A stretch of DNA of 64,000 nt from Oehlia diaphana. Its lineage: Eukaryota > Glomeromycota > Glomeromycetes > Glomerales > Glomeraceae. The DNA lies in assembly GCA_003833135.1 (NCBI GenBank), contig QZLH01000202.1, positions 22,688 through 86,687 of the forward strand, written 5' to 3'. Positions 1 to 10,757 of the stretch are shown here, one piece after another. Positions within the stretch are counted from its first letter, which is position 1. Every line of letters begins with the position of its first letter. The notes beneath the pieces were generated by a model. It searched no databases, was not told the DNA's origin, and was given only the letters and a program-made list of their open reading frames with translations. A program made the translations under genes and the position numbers.

Positions 1-609
1 TAGCTCCCGAACATTATTTCTCAATTTTTCTTCCAACTTAGGTGATTCTTGATAATCCCAATAAAGTCCGTCAGTATATAAAAGTGGTGTAGGAGACCGT
101 CCTAAATCTAAAGGAATGTTATTAAAATCAAGCCTTGTTCTTTTATTTGGGTAATCTAAAAGTATAGAAACAAGCTAATTAATAAAAAAGATCACAAATT
201 TCTTGTTCGAGAGGTAAAACATTGGGAGACACTTACCAGTGGTGGGGATGATGGCAATGACATGGATATTAGACACTGTAAATTTAACTCCATTTAATTC
301 ATCTTGAAAATAGTCCTTAAACAGTAGTCGAGGTTTCATTTCATCTTCTTTAGGTTTTTCTTTAATGTCACTTTCATCTTTGACGTCAACTTTCCAAAGT
401 TTCACTGCGTGTCTATCAGAACCAGCAACTTTTCTCCTATCGCAGATATAATCCTTGAGGTGATCAACTTTGAATTCTTTAAAGTCGTAATGATTATTAC
501 CAAGCTTGGCAATTATGTCTTCATTATTTTCTTTACTAAGGTTAACCGAGAAAGAGTCAAGAGGGTTAAACGTGTCGCTTAGAACTGAACAATTGAATGA
601 CACTAACAT
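1..609 (-). CDS. Crinkler (CRN)-type effector, 5' part (runs off the window)
   Basis: Exons 609-237 and 155-1, intron 236-156 (GTAAGT...TTTTAG), phase preserved; the reading frame is still open at the window edge, so the C-terminal part is missing. The first about 75 residues resemble the ubiquitin-like Crinkler header: hydrophobic start MLVSFNCSVL, a segment 'FKEFKVDHLKDYI', and the LWKVDV motif that closes the header in Rhizophagus Crinklers. A further Met lies upstream (702), but Crinklers normally begin straight at the MLVSFNC-like strand, so 609 is preferred. Known for the family: modular host- or nucleus-directed proteins with an N-terminal header and variable C-terminal nuclease, kinase or NTPase-like domain. 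The C-terminal domain here cannot be named. No signal peptide is evident, as is usual for Crinklers. Confidence 0.75.
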
Positions 610-1317
610 TTTAAAGATATTTCTGTAAATTGATAAGTTAAAAGAAGTTTGGAAGAATTTTTGAGGGTTTTGATATTTTATATACTTTTCTGAATACATC
701 ATGATTAATTATAAAATGATCTTTATAAACTTTTAATTGGTGGTACAAAATATGATATAATGATGAAAAAAAGTTTATTGAAACGATTCATACGATTTTA
801 TCATTACTCAGATTCAGTTTGCATAATTGCATTCACGAGGTATTTATTAATTCAACAACAATTAGTAACCAATAAAATTAATTTTATGTCATAACGTTGA
901 ACATGGCTTAGTCATCGCCTATAAATTTAAAATGAAATTCCTATATTATATATTTGTTTCGATTATATGCAGTATATATAATACAGCACTGACCTTGATC
1001 TAAACCTAAAAAGGTGAAAGAACGAAAAAAAAAATATAAAAAATTAGTAAAAAAAAGTCTAAGTGACGAAATAATATATTTAAACATACTGTTTGGACGA
1101 ATTTATATTAATTTTTAATGATATTAATAATAAATAAGACTTTCCTATAGCTAAATGTATAATCAAAAACAATTTGGTGCAATCTGCGGTCAAAAAAAAA
1201 AAAAAAAAATTTTAATATTTTTAAGATTAATCGTTTATTAATCGATTAGGCCCTTGGTTAATCGACTATTAATCGGTTAAGATTTTTTTGGTCAGTTCCA
1301 ATCTCTACAATTAATAC
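610..1317. other. Intergenic, upstream of the Crinkler gene
   Basis: AT-rich spacer holding the Crinkler promoter region. Near 1218-1285 it carries repeated 'TTAATCG' words in both orientations (ATTAATCGATTA, GGTTAATCGAC, TTAATCGG), which look like the edge of a dispersed repeat just before the retroelement relic. No coding signal was recognised. Confidence 0.6.
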
Positions 1318-2283
1318 ATGGAATATGATCAATGCAGAATTATAGGCTCGAAAGATCATATCTTAAGCCATTATGTTTCAAATTTCTCAGAAAAGGAACG
1401 CGAAATGTTCTGGAATGGGATTACTATAGTATTTTCTCAAATTTTGCAACCGATGACAGATCTAATTCGAATTGTTCCTCAACAAACAAGTTCACCACAA
1501 AATGTCAGCAACCAGTTGCTCCGCAACTACCTCCCTAAGTAAAACAGCAACCTATACAAATGAACCAGCTGATGGGACCAGATATTTGATGGCCAAGTCC
1601 TATGGAAATCAATTTCATCCAAAAAATATACCGAATGATGTAGCTACTATTCGTTGCAAGATCAGTTCACCATTAGGTAAAATTGTACAAGTGCCTTCTG
1701 CATTGATTGATAGTGGCGCCAATTGCTCAGTCCTCTCAAAAGGCCTTATAAAGTTACTAGGTGCAGAAATCGATAAAAATAAGAAGCCTCCTGTTAAGTG
1801 GCGAAATAATTCTCTAGAATCTATCATTGATTGGCTCGTCTTATATTATTTTGGTTACAGTTAGCCAGGATAATAATAATTGTACAATTTCTGAGGATTT
1901 TCCAGTAATGGACGATGATAAACCCTGGATATTGTTGGGAACACCTTGGCTTGATCCAATCCTTGGAGAATCCCTTATTAGCTGGAGGAGGGGTGCTTGG
2001 ATGGGAACCTAATGCTAAGCGGAAATTTAAGTTATTGCACAAAGGAAAGGTAATTACTGTACCTCTTTCGGTTCATAAGTCCCAGAGAGAAATATTTAAG
2101 CCGGAAGTCAACTGCACCCAATCAGAGTCGTCTGATATATTAAAAAAAAACTAACTGACCGGACATGTCAATATTGCTCTAAAGAATTCCAGTACCCTTG
2201 TAGGTTAAAACGTCATCAAAAAAATGATCAATGTCCAGCCAATGTTCGACCAGTGAGAACAGTATACTGTATGTCTAGTGTAT
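1318..2283 (+). pseudogene. Decayed retroelement-type aspartic protease with C-terminal zinc finger
   Basis: A series of overlapping short frames reads as one protein interrupted by at least four frameshifts (about 1500, 1830-1860, 1965-1975, and the A-run at 2141-2150). Recognisable parts in order: a retropepsin-like catalytic strand 'ALIDSGANCSVLS' (1699-1737) with the DSGA triad; a second strand 'WILLGTPWLDP' (1926-1958), the typical flap/second-half signature of retroelement aspartic proteases; and a C2HC-type finger 'CQYCSKEFQ...LKRHQKNDQC' (2169-2237). Such protease modules occur in LTR-retrotransposon Gag-Pol and in host genes derived from them. No reverse transcriptase or integrase is visible nearby and no LTR pair was found, so this is a solo relic. 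It is a fungal element, not an animal or crop virus. Confidence 0.6.
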
Positions 2284-2352
2284 GACCAGTGGACCAGTGG
2301 ATGAACAGATTGAATAGTGTATGACCAATGTACGACCAATGGACAACAGTGT
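2238..2352. repeat. Imperfect minisatellite of GACCAGTG/GACCAATG words
   Basis: Short related words follow each other: TTCGACCAGTG, TATGACCAGTGGACCAGTGG, TATGACCAATG, TACGACCAATGG. The period is irregular (8-21 bp). It sits at the 3' end of the protease/zinc-finger relic and just past the 3' end of the opposite-strand pseudogene. Confidence 0.6.
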
Positions 2353-2371
2353 ACGACTAAAATATTTAAGA

Positions 2372-3480
2372 TCAAACTGGAATGATCGAACTATGTACAC
2401 ATGACCGGAATGCATATTTTTTTCGGATGTTTGGATCATCTTTGGCATCATCATACCATCTTCTCCACAAATCACGCGCATCCTTTTCATAAAAGCTAGT
2501 TGGTTCAATAGTATCATCTATACAACTAGGATTAATAGCCCGAATTCCTTCATTATAGGCAATGATTGTTTGGTCCTTGGCAAAAATAATATCATCCAAT
2601 AACTTAATAGTTTTTTTAGCGGATGAGAGACTTTTTTTCAAATCATTCTTATCCTGAAAAACAGCTGAGGATAATTTTCCAACTTCTCTATCTTTCTTGA
2701 CCATAGCTTTTTCTAATGTAGAGATGCGAGATTTGTATTGCTTCTCTAACTCGGCAGAGCGAAAATTATGCTGGTCTTCTAGTTGATACTTAAATGAATA
2801 TGTCGTCTGTTTCATATCTATCATGCATTTATTATATTCATTCAGGCGATCTTTTAGACGCTTACGTTCTTCGCCAACCTGAGCCTCAATAGTAATCTTA
2901 ATATTATTATTCTTTTGTTTTAGCAAAGCCTTCTCAAATCCATCTAATCGGGATAATGTACTAGAACCATCGGAGACGGTATTTGCTTCAATCTTAATCT
3001 TCTGGCAATTTTTTTTTTACTATAGTATCTATTAACCTCTTTAGTAAGCAACTCCTCAATATCTGGATTATTTTTGCGGGTTGTAAGACGCAACCATACA
3101 TCCTTTTTCATGGATGGGGTAGTTGCTTAAGCAAGTCCTCATAGTGTTCATTGAAAGAGTCCCAAAGGTACTTGATTGGCTGACCATATGTTTCCGGTAA
3201 AACTTTCCGCCTATAATTGGCTAAAAATTTGCCGAAGCCTAGGTTCTGGGAAAAAAATACCAAGATTATTCTTAGAAAATTATGTTACTTTTTATGGAAG
3301 CAAGGATTTTTTCCATCTCCTGCACTTGCGCCTTCGGATTCTCGATCTCATTGCGCAATTTATTATTTGCACTAATCCGCCTATTATGATTTTATATATT
3401 TCGCATAAATTTTTCAAAAGTTTTTCTGTTATAATGAGCAGATGCTGATACAATACTTTAAGTTCGTTCATAACCCGGCG
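2372..3480 (-). pseudogene. Frameshifted coiled-coil protein gene
   Basis: The longest open stretch (2926-2372, no ATG at its start) encodes a charged, heptad-like helix rich in K, E, L and Q ('ERKRLKDRLNEYNKCMIDMK', later 'LEKAMVKKDREVGKLSS') ending with an aromatic segment 'DARDLWRRWYDDAKDD'. The frame continues upstream but breaks at the A/T homopolymer at 3011-3018 and again near 3110, where 'YLWDSFNEHYEDLLKQLPHP' is followed in another frame by 'KKDVWLRLTTRKNNPDIEELL'. More charged helix continues to about 3480 with further breaks. The family is not recognised. Several breaks lie in homopolymers, so sequencing error could explain some of them, but their number favours a pseudogene. Confidence 0.5.
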
Positions 3481-3892
3481 ATTGTTTTCTTCCTCGTGAT
3501 CACAGGTGATACTATCAGTTTTTGAGCGAAGTATAAAATTTGAAACATTCCCAGAGTGCTGGTCGGCTTTTGTAAGGAAAGTAATCTGTGGGTTAGTAGT
3601 GGGCGCAATAAATTTATTTTTGATCCAGAGACAGATTATGCGCGGTAACCAGCAATTTTATTATTTATACCAATGCTATTACACACACCTTTGCACTCCC
3701 ACACCAATATATGTAATAAAAAATAAATGCCCGAACTATGGGCGAAACTTTATTGATATTTATGTATGCAGAGTACAGATACAAAAACCAGCCTCCTCGA
3801 AGCTAGAGTAAAAATATAATTTGATTCGAGATAACAAACGCCATATGGTCTGGGACGCAGTTTAATAAATTCTTAGAGTAGAACATCTCCTT

Positions 3893-4224
3893 CTACCTAT
3901 TACTCGGATTACTCGGAGGCTGGGTGCTTAGCTCCCTAAAATAAGCAAAAAGATGAATAACCCATTATCTATGCAAAAAAAAAGCGATTAAAGGCATACT
4001 TACATGTAAAATTGATCTTTATAATAATCCTGCTTCTCTTTAATTTTTTTTGCTGCGAAATTTGCCGCATTTTCCGCACGTAGTTGTCGGGTAAGATTGC
4101 TTGGATAGTATTGATTGCTTGGATTGGTTGGTTTTCTCGGATTGCTTGAATTGCTTGGATTACTTGGATTGCTTGGATTGCTTGGATTTCTCGGATTTCT
4201 TGAATTTGACTTGCGGGAAGTCAT
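3893..4224 (-). CDS. Small protein with Asn-Pro-Ser tandem repeats, unknown function
   Basis: Two exons, 4224-4004 and 3935-3893, with a clean intron (GTAAGT...TTATTTTAG) and conserved phase give an 87-residue protein. It starts MTSRKSNSRNPRNPSNPSN; residues about 9-40 are built from a 9-bp unit encoding NPS/NPR (the DNA reads GGATTGCTT-like on the plus strand). Then comes a helical, charged segment 'LRAENAANFAAKKIKEKQDYYK', and exon 2 returns to 'PPSNPSNR' before the stop. That the repeat motif reappears after the intron supports the splice model. No domain, signal peptide or membrane segment was recognised. Upstream in-frame codons to 4305 would add a hydrophobic leader, but they start without an ATG at a usual position, so the Met at 4224 is preferred. 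Confidence 0.5.
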
Positions 4225-5329
4225 AGTAATATGATAACACGGATAAAATCTGCAGAAGAGCAGAACAAATGAAGAGATGGAACTTAAATATGTTTTTACA
4301 AACACAATCTATGGCGCTATAAGAATTTGTCGTACAGATTTGATCATGGGAATGCCTTTTACCATATATGATACATTGATACAGTTGCAAAAAAAAAAAC
4401 CGGAATTAAAAAATTGACCATAACACCATGACGATCTCCCCAAAATTATATGTGAAATAGCTTATTTGAAAGACGGATTTTATTAATACATTAACAGTTA
4501 AATATGGATTTATTTCTATAATTAAGCTTATAATCAATTATATTTTTTTTATTTAAAAATTTTTAACTATTTTAGAGCAAATTTATATTTATTTGCATAA
4601 AATGCTTTATATTGATAAAGAATTTTTTTTTATTCGCATTTTCCCCATTTATCTTAATTAAATTCAAGAAATTTCTAGTGAATTTGCATCTATTTTTTAA
4701 TTTATGAATTTGTCAAATTTTTCTTTAAAATCAACATTTACAGTATAGTTAATTTTCTCAAAAAGTAAAAAAACACTAGAGTCCTAAATGATGACAAAAT
4801 GTAGCTTCAATATTCAAGTTTATTTCATACTTTAATGATAAAAATTGAGGTTGTTTTAAGTAAATTACACGCATTTTTATAATTTGAGTCATTTATTAGC
4901 ATTTTTTACTATATACCGAAATTGTGATAATTTGATGAACAAAATTCACATCATTTTATCATAAATGTTTCTTTACCACAAATTTTTTGATATTTATTTT
5001 CTTAACAATAAATATTTGAGTATTTTAAATTAAATCTAAATATCTAATCCACCAATATTTAATAAACTTAATTTTAATTTTCTGTTATATTTTTAGCTCT
5101 GAAGTAAAAAATTATTCAAAAGATATCAAAATGTAGCCTTGGGTACACAATTTTATTTTGAACGTATACAGTAACACGCATTTTTATCACGTGAATAATT
5201 TCCGCAACACTGTACATATCAATTTGTAGCTTTTTAATTAAGATCATACAAACGAATTCTTGCATTTATTATTGAAAATGGTCTTGAACTGAAAAAAAAA
5301 TCATTTACTCAAACTAGAACTAGGTAACG

Positions 5330-5349
5330 ATTCGGATGATCATCCGAAT
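5330..5349. repeat. Perfect 20-bp palindrome ATTCGGATGATCATCCGAAT
   Basis: The sequence equals its own reverse complement over 20 bp. It begins a patch of related words (CCGGATGACCGATCCG, GGATGATCCGGATAACC) through 5425. It could be the end of a mobile element or a dyad binding site; neither can be decided here. Confidence 0.8.
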
Positions 5350-6283
5350 GAATTTCAATATATTCAATATAAAAATCCGGATGACCGATCCGTAAATAAT
5401 GGATGATCCGGATAACCACCCGAATGGCTTAAATGACACTTACAGTTTTATTAAAATAAGAAACTAGCAAGCTGAACCCAAAAAAAATAGATTATTAAGG
5501 ACTACCAGAGTAATCACAAAAATTTAATTCTGAAATTAGGAGTTGTGACAGATAATATGTGACGAATAGGATTTTTGCTACAAATGGAAACGCGTGAGGG
5601 GTCAACGACACTGGGGATGAAAGCCACGTGATTTCCGTCAAATTGCTGAGGATGATCAACATACTCAATCATTACACAGTATGTATATATTTTAGATGAT
5701 CAGTTCAAACTACGTATTTTATTAAATTATTAAATTTTACTTAAAATAATCAAATACGTTTAATAAAAAAAAAAAAATTCTAAAATGTTGTTTACTTCAA
5801 TTAAAAATGAACCTAAAATAAAAATCCATACAAAAACAATAAAAAATCCATTTTCCTTTCGACAAGAAAACATACGCCATTTATTATTATTTTTTTTTTC
5901 ATTTTTGAAGAATATTGGTTTTTTTATTTGCAGATATTTATGTGCTTATTGGAATCTACTGAAACAATAGAAAACGTTTAGAAAAAAAAATTTGCCAAGA
6001 CTCGAAGAATTTGTATACCGTTATATAGTGAAATGTACTGCGTGTATTTGCATACATGCATCTGTGTAGAATTGGATAAAAAATTATTGGTATACTGTAT
6101 ATTGATTGGAAAGTTTCAATTCCAATAAAAGTCATATTTTGTTATTTGAAAAAAAAAAAGTGTTTCAAGTATTTAAGTTCAAATAATTTCTTATTCATTT
6201 CATCGTATTTCGCCGGATTCCGTATATTCGACGGATATCCGAAGGATAATTGGAACGGATAAAAAAAAATTTATGTATTATTT

Positions 6284-6421
6284 GGGAGTCTTCACAAAAA
6301 ACGTGATTGATATTGAAATTGAAATTTAATATAGAATTTCAATCTTACTAATATATTAAGATTGAAAATTCTAAATGAAATCTCAATCTCAATCACAATC
6401 ACGTTTTTTGTGAAGGCCCCC
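6284..6421. repeat. 138-bp fold-back (hairpin) element, MITE-like
   Basis: Left arm GGGAGTCTTCACAAAAAACG... and right arm ...CGTTTTTTGTGAAGGCCCCC are inverted copies. Pairing continues inward through CGTGATTG / CAATCACG and the TTGAAATTGAAATTT / AAATCTCAATCTCAA arms to a loop near 6347-6356. Arms are about 60 bp, imperfect. No coding content. It is compatible with a miniature inverted-repeat transposable element or a small-RNA-producing hairpin. Confidence 0.75.
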
Positions 6422-6787
6422 ATTGATGGACAACGTCTGAATGATGCGTCATGATAAAAGTTTGAAAATAACTGGAAAATAATAATCTTTTTTTTTTAGA
6501 AATTTCTATCCTGTATAAAGAAAAGACTAAGTTCCGAGGAATTGAAGTTAGTGTCACAATGTTTATTCTTTGTAAAAATTCTATAAAGAAATCTTTTATT
6601 GCAGTTGATTAGCACTGTGATCTGTATCATAGTTTGCTCATCAGTTATAGTGTTCCAATCGTTAAACCGCCGTCCGTCGGATTACGGATATCCGCCAAAA
6701 AATTCGGATTTTTCGGATATACAGTATATGTATATATATATATATATAACGGATAATGCCGGATTGGATTTCTCAGATGATTGAATA

Positions 6788-8830
6788 ATGGACGATAGCT
6801 TTTGCCGCATGTGTTAGAGCACACAAATTATTAGATTATAATACTCACAATACTATTAACAAACAAGACAGATTTTTTACAACAAACTATTCGTAATGAT
6901 AAATCTTTCACAAAATATGAAAAATCAGTCGCAATAAATTTAATAAAAAGATATTATGATTATTATAAAGTTCTTAATAATAAAGGAACAAAAAGAATTT
7001 GTGAAAATTGTTATGATGAATGTTTAGCCATGTCATATTTAGCCATGTCATATTGTGAACATTGTATTCGAAATTATTTAAACCCCAATTTTTCAAACTG
7101 GACATCTGGAAATAATGATATTGATAATTTAATACAACAATGTCAAATGGAAACACCTACACCAAATGAGGTAGTAGAATGGATCCCACATAATAATTTA
7201 CAAGATATTAAATATTTAACTTAAGGTGGTTTCTCTGAAATTTATACAGCATATTGGATTGATGGACAGTATGATGAATGGGATTCAAAAGAAAAAGCGA
7301 ATAAAAAGACGGGGAAAACAGAAAATAGTACTTAAAAAGTTAAAAAATATTGAAAGTGCTAATAGAAGTTGGTTTGAAGAGGTATGTAATTTATAAGTAT
7401 GCAAAAAGATGATTAAAATTATTTTTAATAATATTCATTAATTTTTTTTAAAGTAAATTTCATTTATCTATAAATAACAAATGTGATGATATTGTTTCAT
7501 GTTATGGTTTAACGCCATCAGACGGAAATTATATGCTTGTAATAAATCGTTTGGATATGGATTTAAAAAATTACTTGCAACAAGGTTATAATAAACTTAC
7601 CTGGAAAGAAAAAATTTTCATTATTAAAGCTATTATCGATGCAATTCATATTATCCACGAAAAAAATGCAATTCACAGAGACTTGCATTCTGGAAATGTA
7701 TTATTTAGTAATTCTATTCAATCAGTCCTAGTCAGTGACTTTGGAATTTGTGGACCTTCTAATAAACAGCCAAATAGTATATATGGAAATCTTCCTTATA
7801 TAGCACCTGAAGTTGTGTCTAAAATGGAGTATTCTTTTGCGTCTGACATATATAGTATTGGTATGCTTATGTGGGAAATTTCATCCGGACAACCACCTTT
7901 TGTTTGTAAACATAATTATGATCTTGTAATAAAGATAATAAATGGAATGAGGCCAAAAATAATACCAGGAACTCCTGTAGAATATAAAGAATTAATGGAA
8001 AAATGTTGGAATGCTGGTCCAACAAAAAGACCTGATATTATCACTCTTAGGAAAGAAATTCGTGATGTATTCTTATTATCAAAACAATGAAGAACAACGG
8101 ATGATTTACAATCAAATACAAATTTTAATATAAATTCCGGTTCTATTAATTCCTTTTTTTGAAAATATTAGTAGTAGAGTATATAGTTTTAAAGATTTGC
8201 CAGAACCAAGAAATGCAACAAAAGGTAAGAAATTAAATATTGATTATTATAAATCTTAATTTTAAAACATTATTTTAATTTAACTTGTTTTATTTATTAT
8301 CTAATAGAAGAACAAGAAGGTAATTAATTATTCTGAAATTTTTCAATTATTAAAAAATTAAATTGATTTAAATTACTTTTTTTTTCTATAACTTTATATC
8401 ATAGTATACAATTTGACTTTGATTTACAAGATGGATTGATTACTGGTAAGATTAACAAATTTGAATTTCTTTAAATTTATATACTGTATATAATAAATAA
8501 CTAATGTTTAATTTAACGTATAAAAAGTTGATAGCAAACCTAAAAGAAATTGTATTAATGGTTGGTATAGATAAGTCGTTATTGTAAAAATTAATTGTCC
8601 GTGAAAACATAAAAATATTTTTTGTATAAACTAGATGATGAAAAAGAATTAGCTTTTAATTTTAAAAAAAGTTAAGTTTAATAATAAAGGTAATAATTAT
8701 TTTTAAATTTTTATAAGTTGAATATTTAGTATACAAAAAAATAATATCTTAAAATATTTAGGTTGACGATGAAAATCTTAATACAAAACAAGATGAATTG
8801 AAAATTTCTGATGGTAAGATTTTAATTATT
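6788..8830 (+). pseudogene. Tyr-kinase-like protein kinase of the Rhizophagus-expanded family, broken
   Basis: The layout follows the Rhizophagus kinase family: N-terminal 'DYNTHNTINKQ', a Cys-rich part 'GTKRICENC...CEHCIRNYL' and 'FSNWTSGNNDIDNLIQ', then the kinase domain, then the tail 'SRVYSFKDLPEPRNATK' and further small exons to 'NTKQDELKISD' (about 8770-8812). The C-lobe (7533-8090) is intact with HRDLHSGN, DFG in 'VSDFGICGPSNK', and 'YIAPEV'. Breaks: a frameshift in the T-run at 6872-6877, an in-frame TAA (7222) exactly before the glycine loop 'GGFSEIY', a frameshift near 7315 before the lysine strand 'KIVLKKL', loss of phase at the 7384-7453 intron, a stop at 8088, and a frameshift at 8154-8161. 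A 15-bp tandem duplication (TTAGCCATGTCATAT twice) disturbs the Cys-rich part. Kinase activity is not expected from the full locus. Confidence 0.8.
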
Positions 8831-9521
8831 AGAATTAGAATTTAATGTTAATTTTATTATTAATGATTTATTTTGTTTTAGATAAGATGGTTCTTAACTA
8901 CTTATTAAATTAAAAATTTATAATATTCTAGTATTTAAATATATATATATATATCAAATTTCTTAGTTTGAAATTTATATCATTCATTTTTAACTTAATT
9001 TTTATTTATTAAATTTGTTTATTATAATATAAACAAATTATTTAGCCAATTAGATTATATTACTGTAATACTGTACAAGAAATATATGGTTAAAGAAATA
9101 AAATAAATTTTTGAATGAAATTTCGTATTTGAATTAGACTACAAATTATTTAAAGTTCAAAAGTTATCGTTATATAATAATTAATTGTTCCAACGAAGTA
9201 CATTATGTCAAAAGATCGCAGTACAGTATAAAAATTTTAGGGATATTCTAACTATTATTATTATTACATTGTTCATGGATTTTTTTAAGTCTAATAAATT
9301 CTTTTTTTATATACATTTTTTAAAAAACACGTTCAATAAAATATATATAAATGGAATTTATTTAAACTAAAACCTAATAAATATTTATAATTTTTAAAAA
9401 TGAATATATATTATACAATATTTTTATAATAAAAAAAAAGGCAAATACATTATGGAAATTTTCAAAAAAAAAAAGACAATATCTAATTATCTTTGATTTT
9501 TTTTAGGTTAACGGTTAAACT
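8831..9521. other. AT-rich intergenic region
   Basis: Very AT-rich with an (AT)n run at about 8939-8954; no gene or conserved motif seen. Confidence 0.6.
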
Positions 9522-10757
9522 TTAAACTTGAGTAGCAATTTCATTATTTTCCGCTTCACCGGTATTGTCTTTCTTCTTTTCCTTCTTTGAGCAAATAACC
9601 CAAGCTTCACCATCCAATTTATTAGAACTATTTCTCACATTTTCACTGCCATCTCTTACATTTCCACCACAATTATAAAATATAATATCCTTTCTTTTTT
9701 CAATATCCAAATGAGTAATTACATAAGAAATCAAAATGTATAATAAATTTTTATAAGTCAATCCAATAATACTATTATCCCTATTTAGTAATAAAATTTT
9801 ATCTGGTTTCTCATCCAATGAAGATGAAAGCCACATTAACATAAATGTTAAAAACGTTAAAGCTAATGACCAATATATTGTAGATAAATTTATTGGACGT
9901 TTTGCTGCTACAATAGTCGTCGTCGTCATCGTTGTCGTAGTTGTATTGTTCCCATCGCTATTAGCTGATTTACTCGATGGGACGTTAGCAATTGTGCAAC
10001 GTCTTCGATTCTTTGCTAGGTATGAAATACGTGCTACTAAGTAAAACATTATCACGAATCCAAAAATAATCGTCGTCCATATTCTATAGTAATTTGTGCC
10101 AAATATCAAATCACAATATCTTGATGGAAGTAATTTATTAAGGTTGGTCGTTCTCAAGCTCATTTGAGGTATAGCGAGTACCAATTCCGGAACCTAAAAC
10201 AATCAAGTCACGTGTTAATTAAATTATTTGCCGCAGCGGCGCAGCCGTATTAAATTGACGTAATCATCTTGTAATACTTACTACAAGTGAAGTTTGTATT
10301 AAGAGAAACGCAATACCCAACCAAAGATCTTTTTTTTCGGATGACATTCGATAAATACTCCATAACAAAAAAGAGAACAAAGATATATGAAATAAATGGT
10401 ATCCAATTAAGTACAAATACCCTAATGCTTTACAAGGACCAGGTGTTACGTCCGACGGAGTCATAAAATATCCAAGAGAAAGTAAAAATCTCCAAAGATT
10501 TCCGTAGTTGCAAAGAATTCGAAGCATGTCTGATACTTTTCCATAATTTCGCGTGAAATATTTTCTTATGGAAATGATTATGTTGTGGAATGCTATCTGA
10601 AGAAGGAAGAAATTTGGAGAGAGAATTTGAGGAATTTATAAAAATTCGTAAAAGGGAAACAAAGAAAAGTATGAATAATATAATTTAATTAATGACCTAC
10701 CATAGAGCCAAGACCAAGTAAAAATACTATAAAATAATTTTCAACGTTCTCCTCCAT
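9522..10757 (-). CDS. Orphan seven-transmembrane, GPCR-like protein
   Basis: Three exons, 10757-10701, 10596-10282 and 10193-9522, all phase 0 and with good splice sites, give 347 residues. Hydrophobic segments in order: NYFIVFLLGLGSM (TM1), LWRFLLSLGYFM (TM2), ALGYLYLIGYHLFHISLFSF (TM3), LWLGIAFLLIQTSLVV (TM4), IWTTIIFGFVIMFYLVARI (TM5), a basic, Thr-rich loop, then IYWSLALTFLTFMLMW (TM6) and NLLYILISYVIT (TM7), with a charged C-terminal tail rich in K and E. A Cys just before TM3 ('GPCKALGY') and another in the loop before TM5 ('SRYCDLIF') match the disulfide positions of class-A-type GPCRs. No DRY or NPxxY motif is evident. Family membership is inference from topology only; a transporter or unrelated 7-TM protein remains possible. 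Confidence 0.7.

Larger units (their letters stand above)
4225..6787. other. Long AT-rich intergenic region with repeats
   Basis: No gene was recognised. Contents: a 20-bp perfect palindrome (5330-5349) inside a CCGGAT/ATCCGG-rich patch (5320-5425); a 138-bp hairpin (6284-6421); further CGGATATCCG-type words at 6205-6265 and 6670-6770; a (TA)n microsatellite at about 6727-6748. A 40-bp segment at 5286-5325 (GAACTGAAAAAAAAATCATTTACTCAAACTAG) recurs near 10947-10982. Small open frames here are AT-driven. Confidence 0.6.

Noticed and set aside
3176..3811. Plus-strand frames of about 90-100 codons
   Set aside because: They lie opposite the coiled-coil pseudogene, whose residue pattern on the minus strand is more protein-like.
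5785..5970. 61-codon plus-strand frame with Lys and Phe runs
   Set aside because: Composition follows A and T runs; no splice partner, conserved motif or promoter context.
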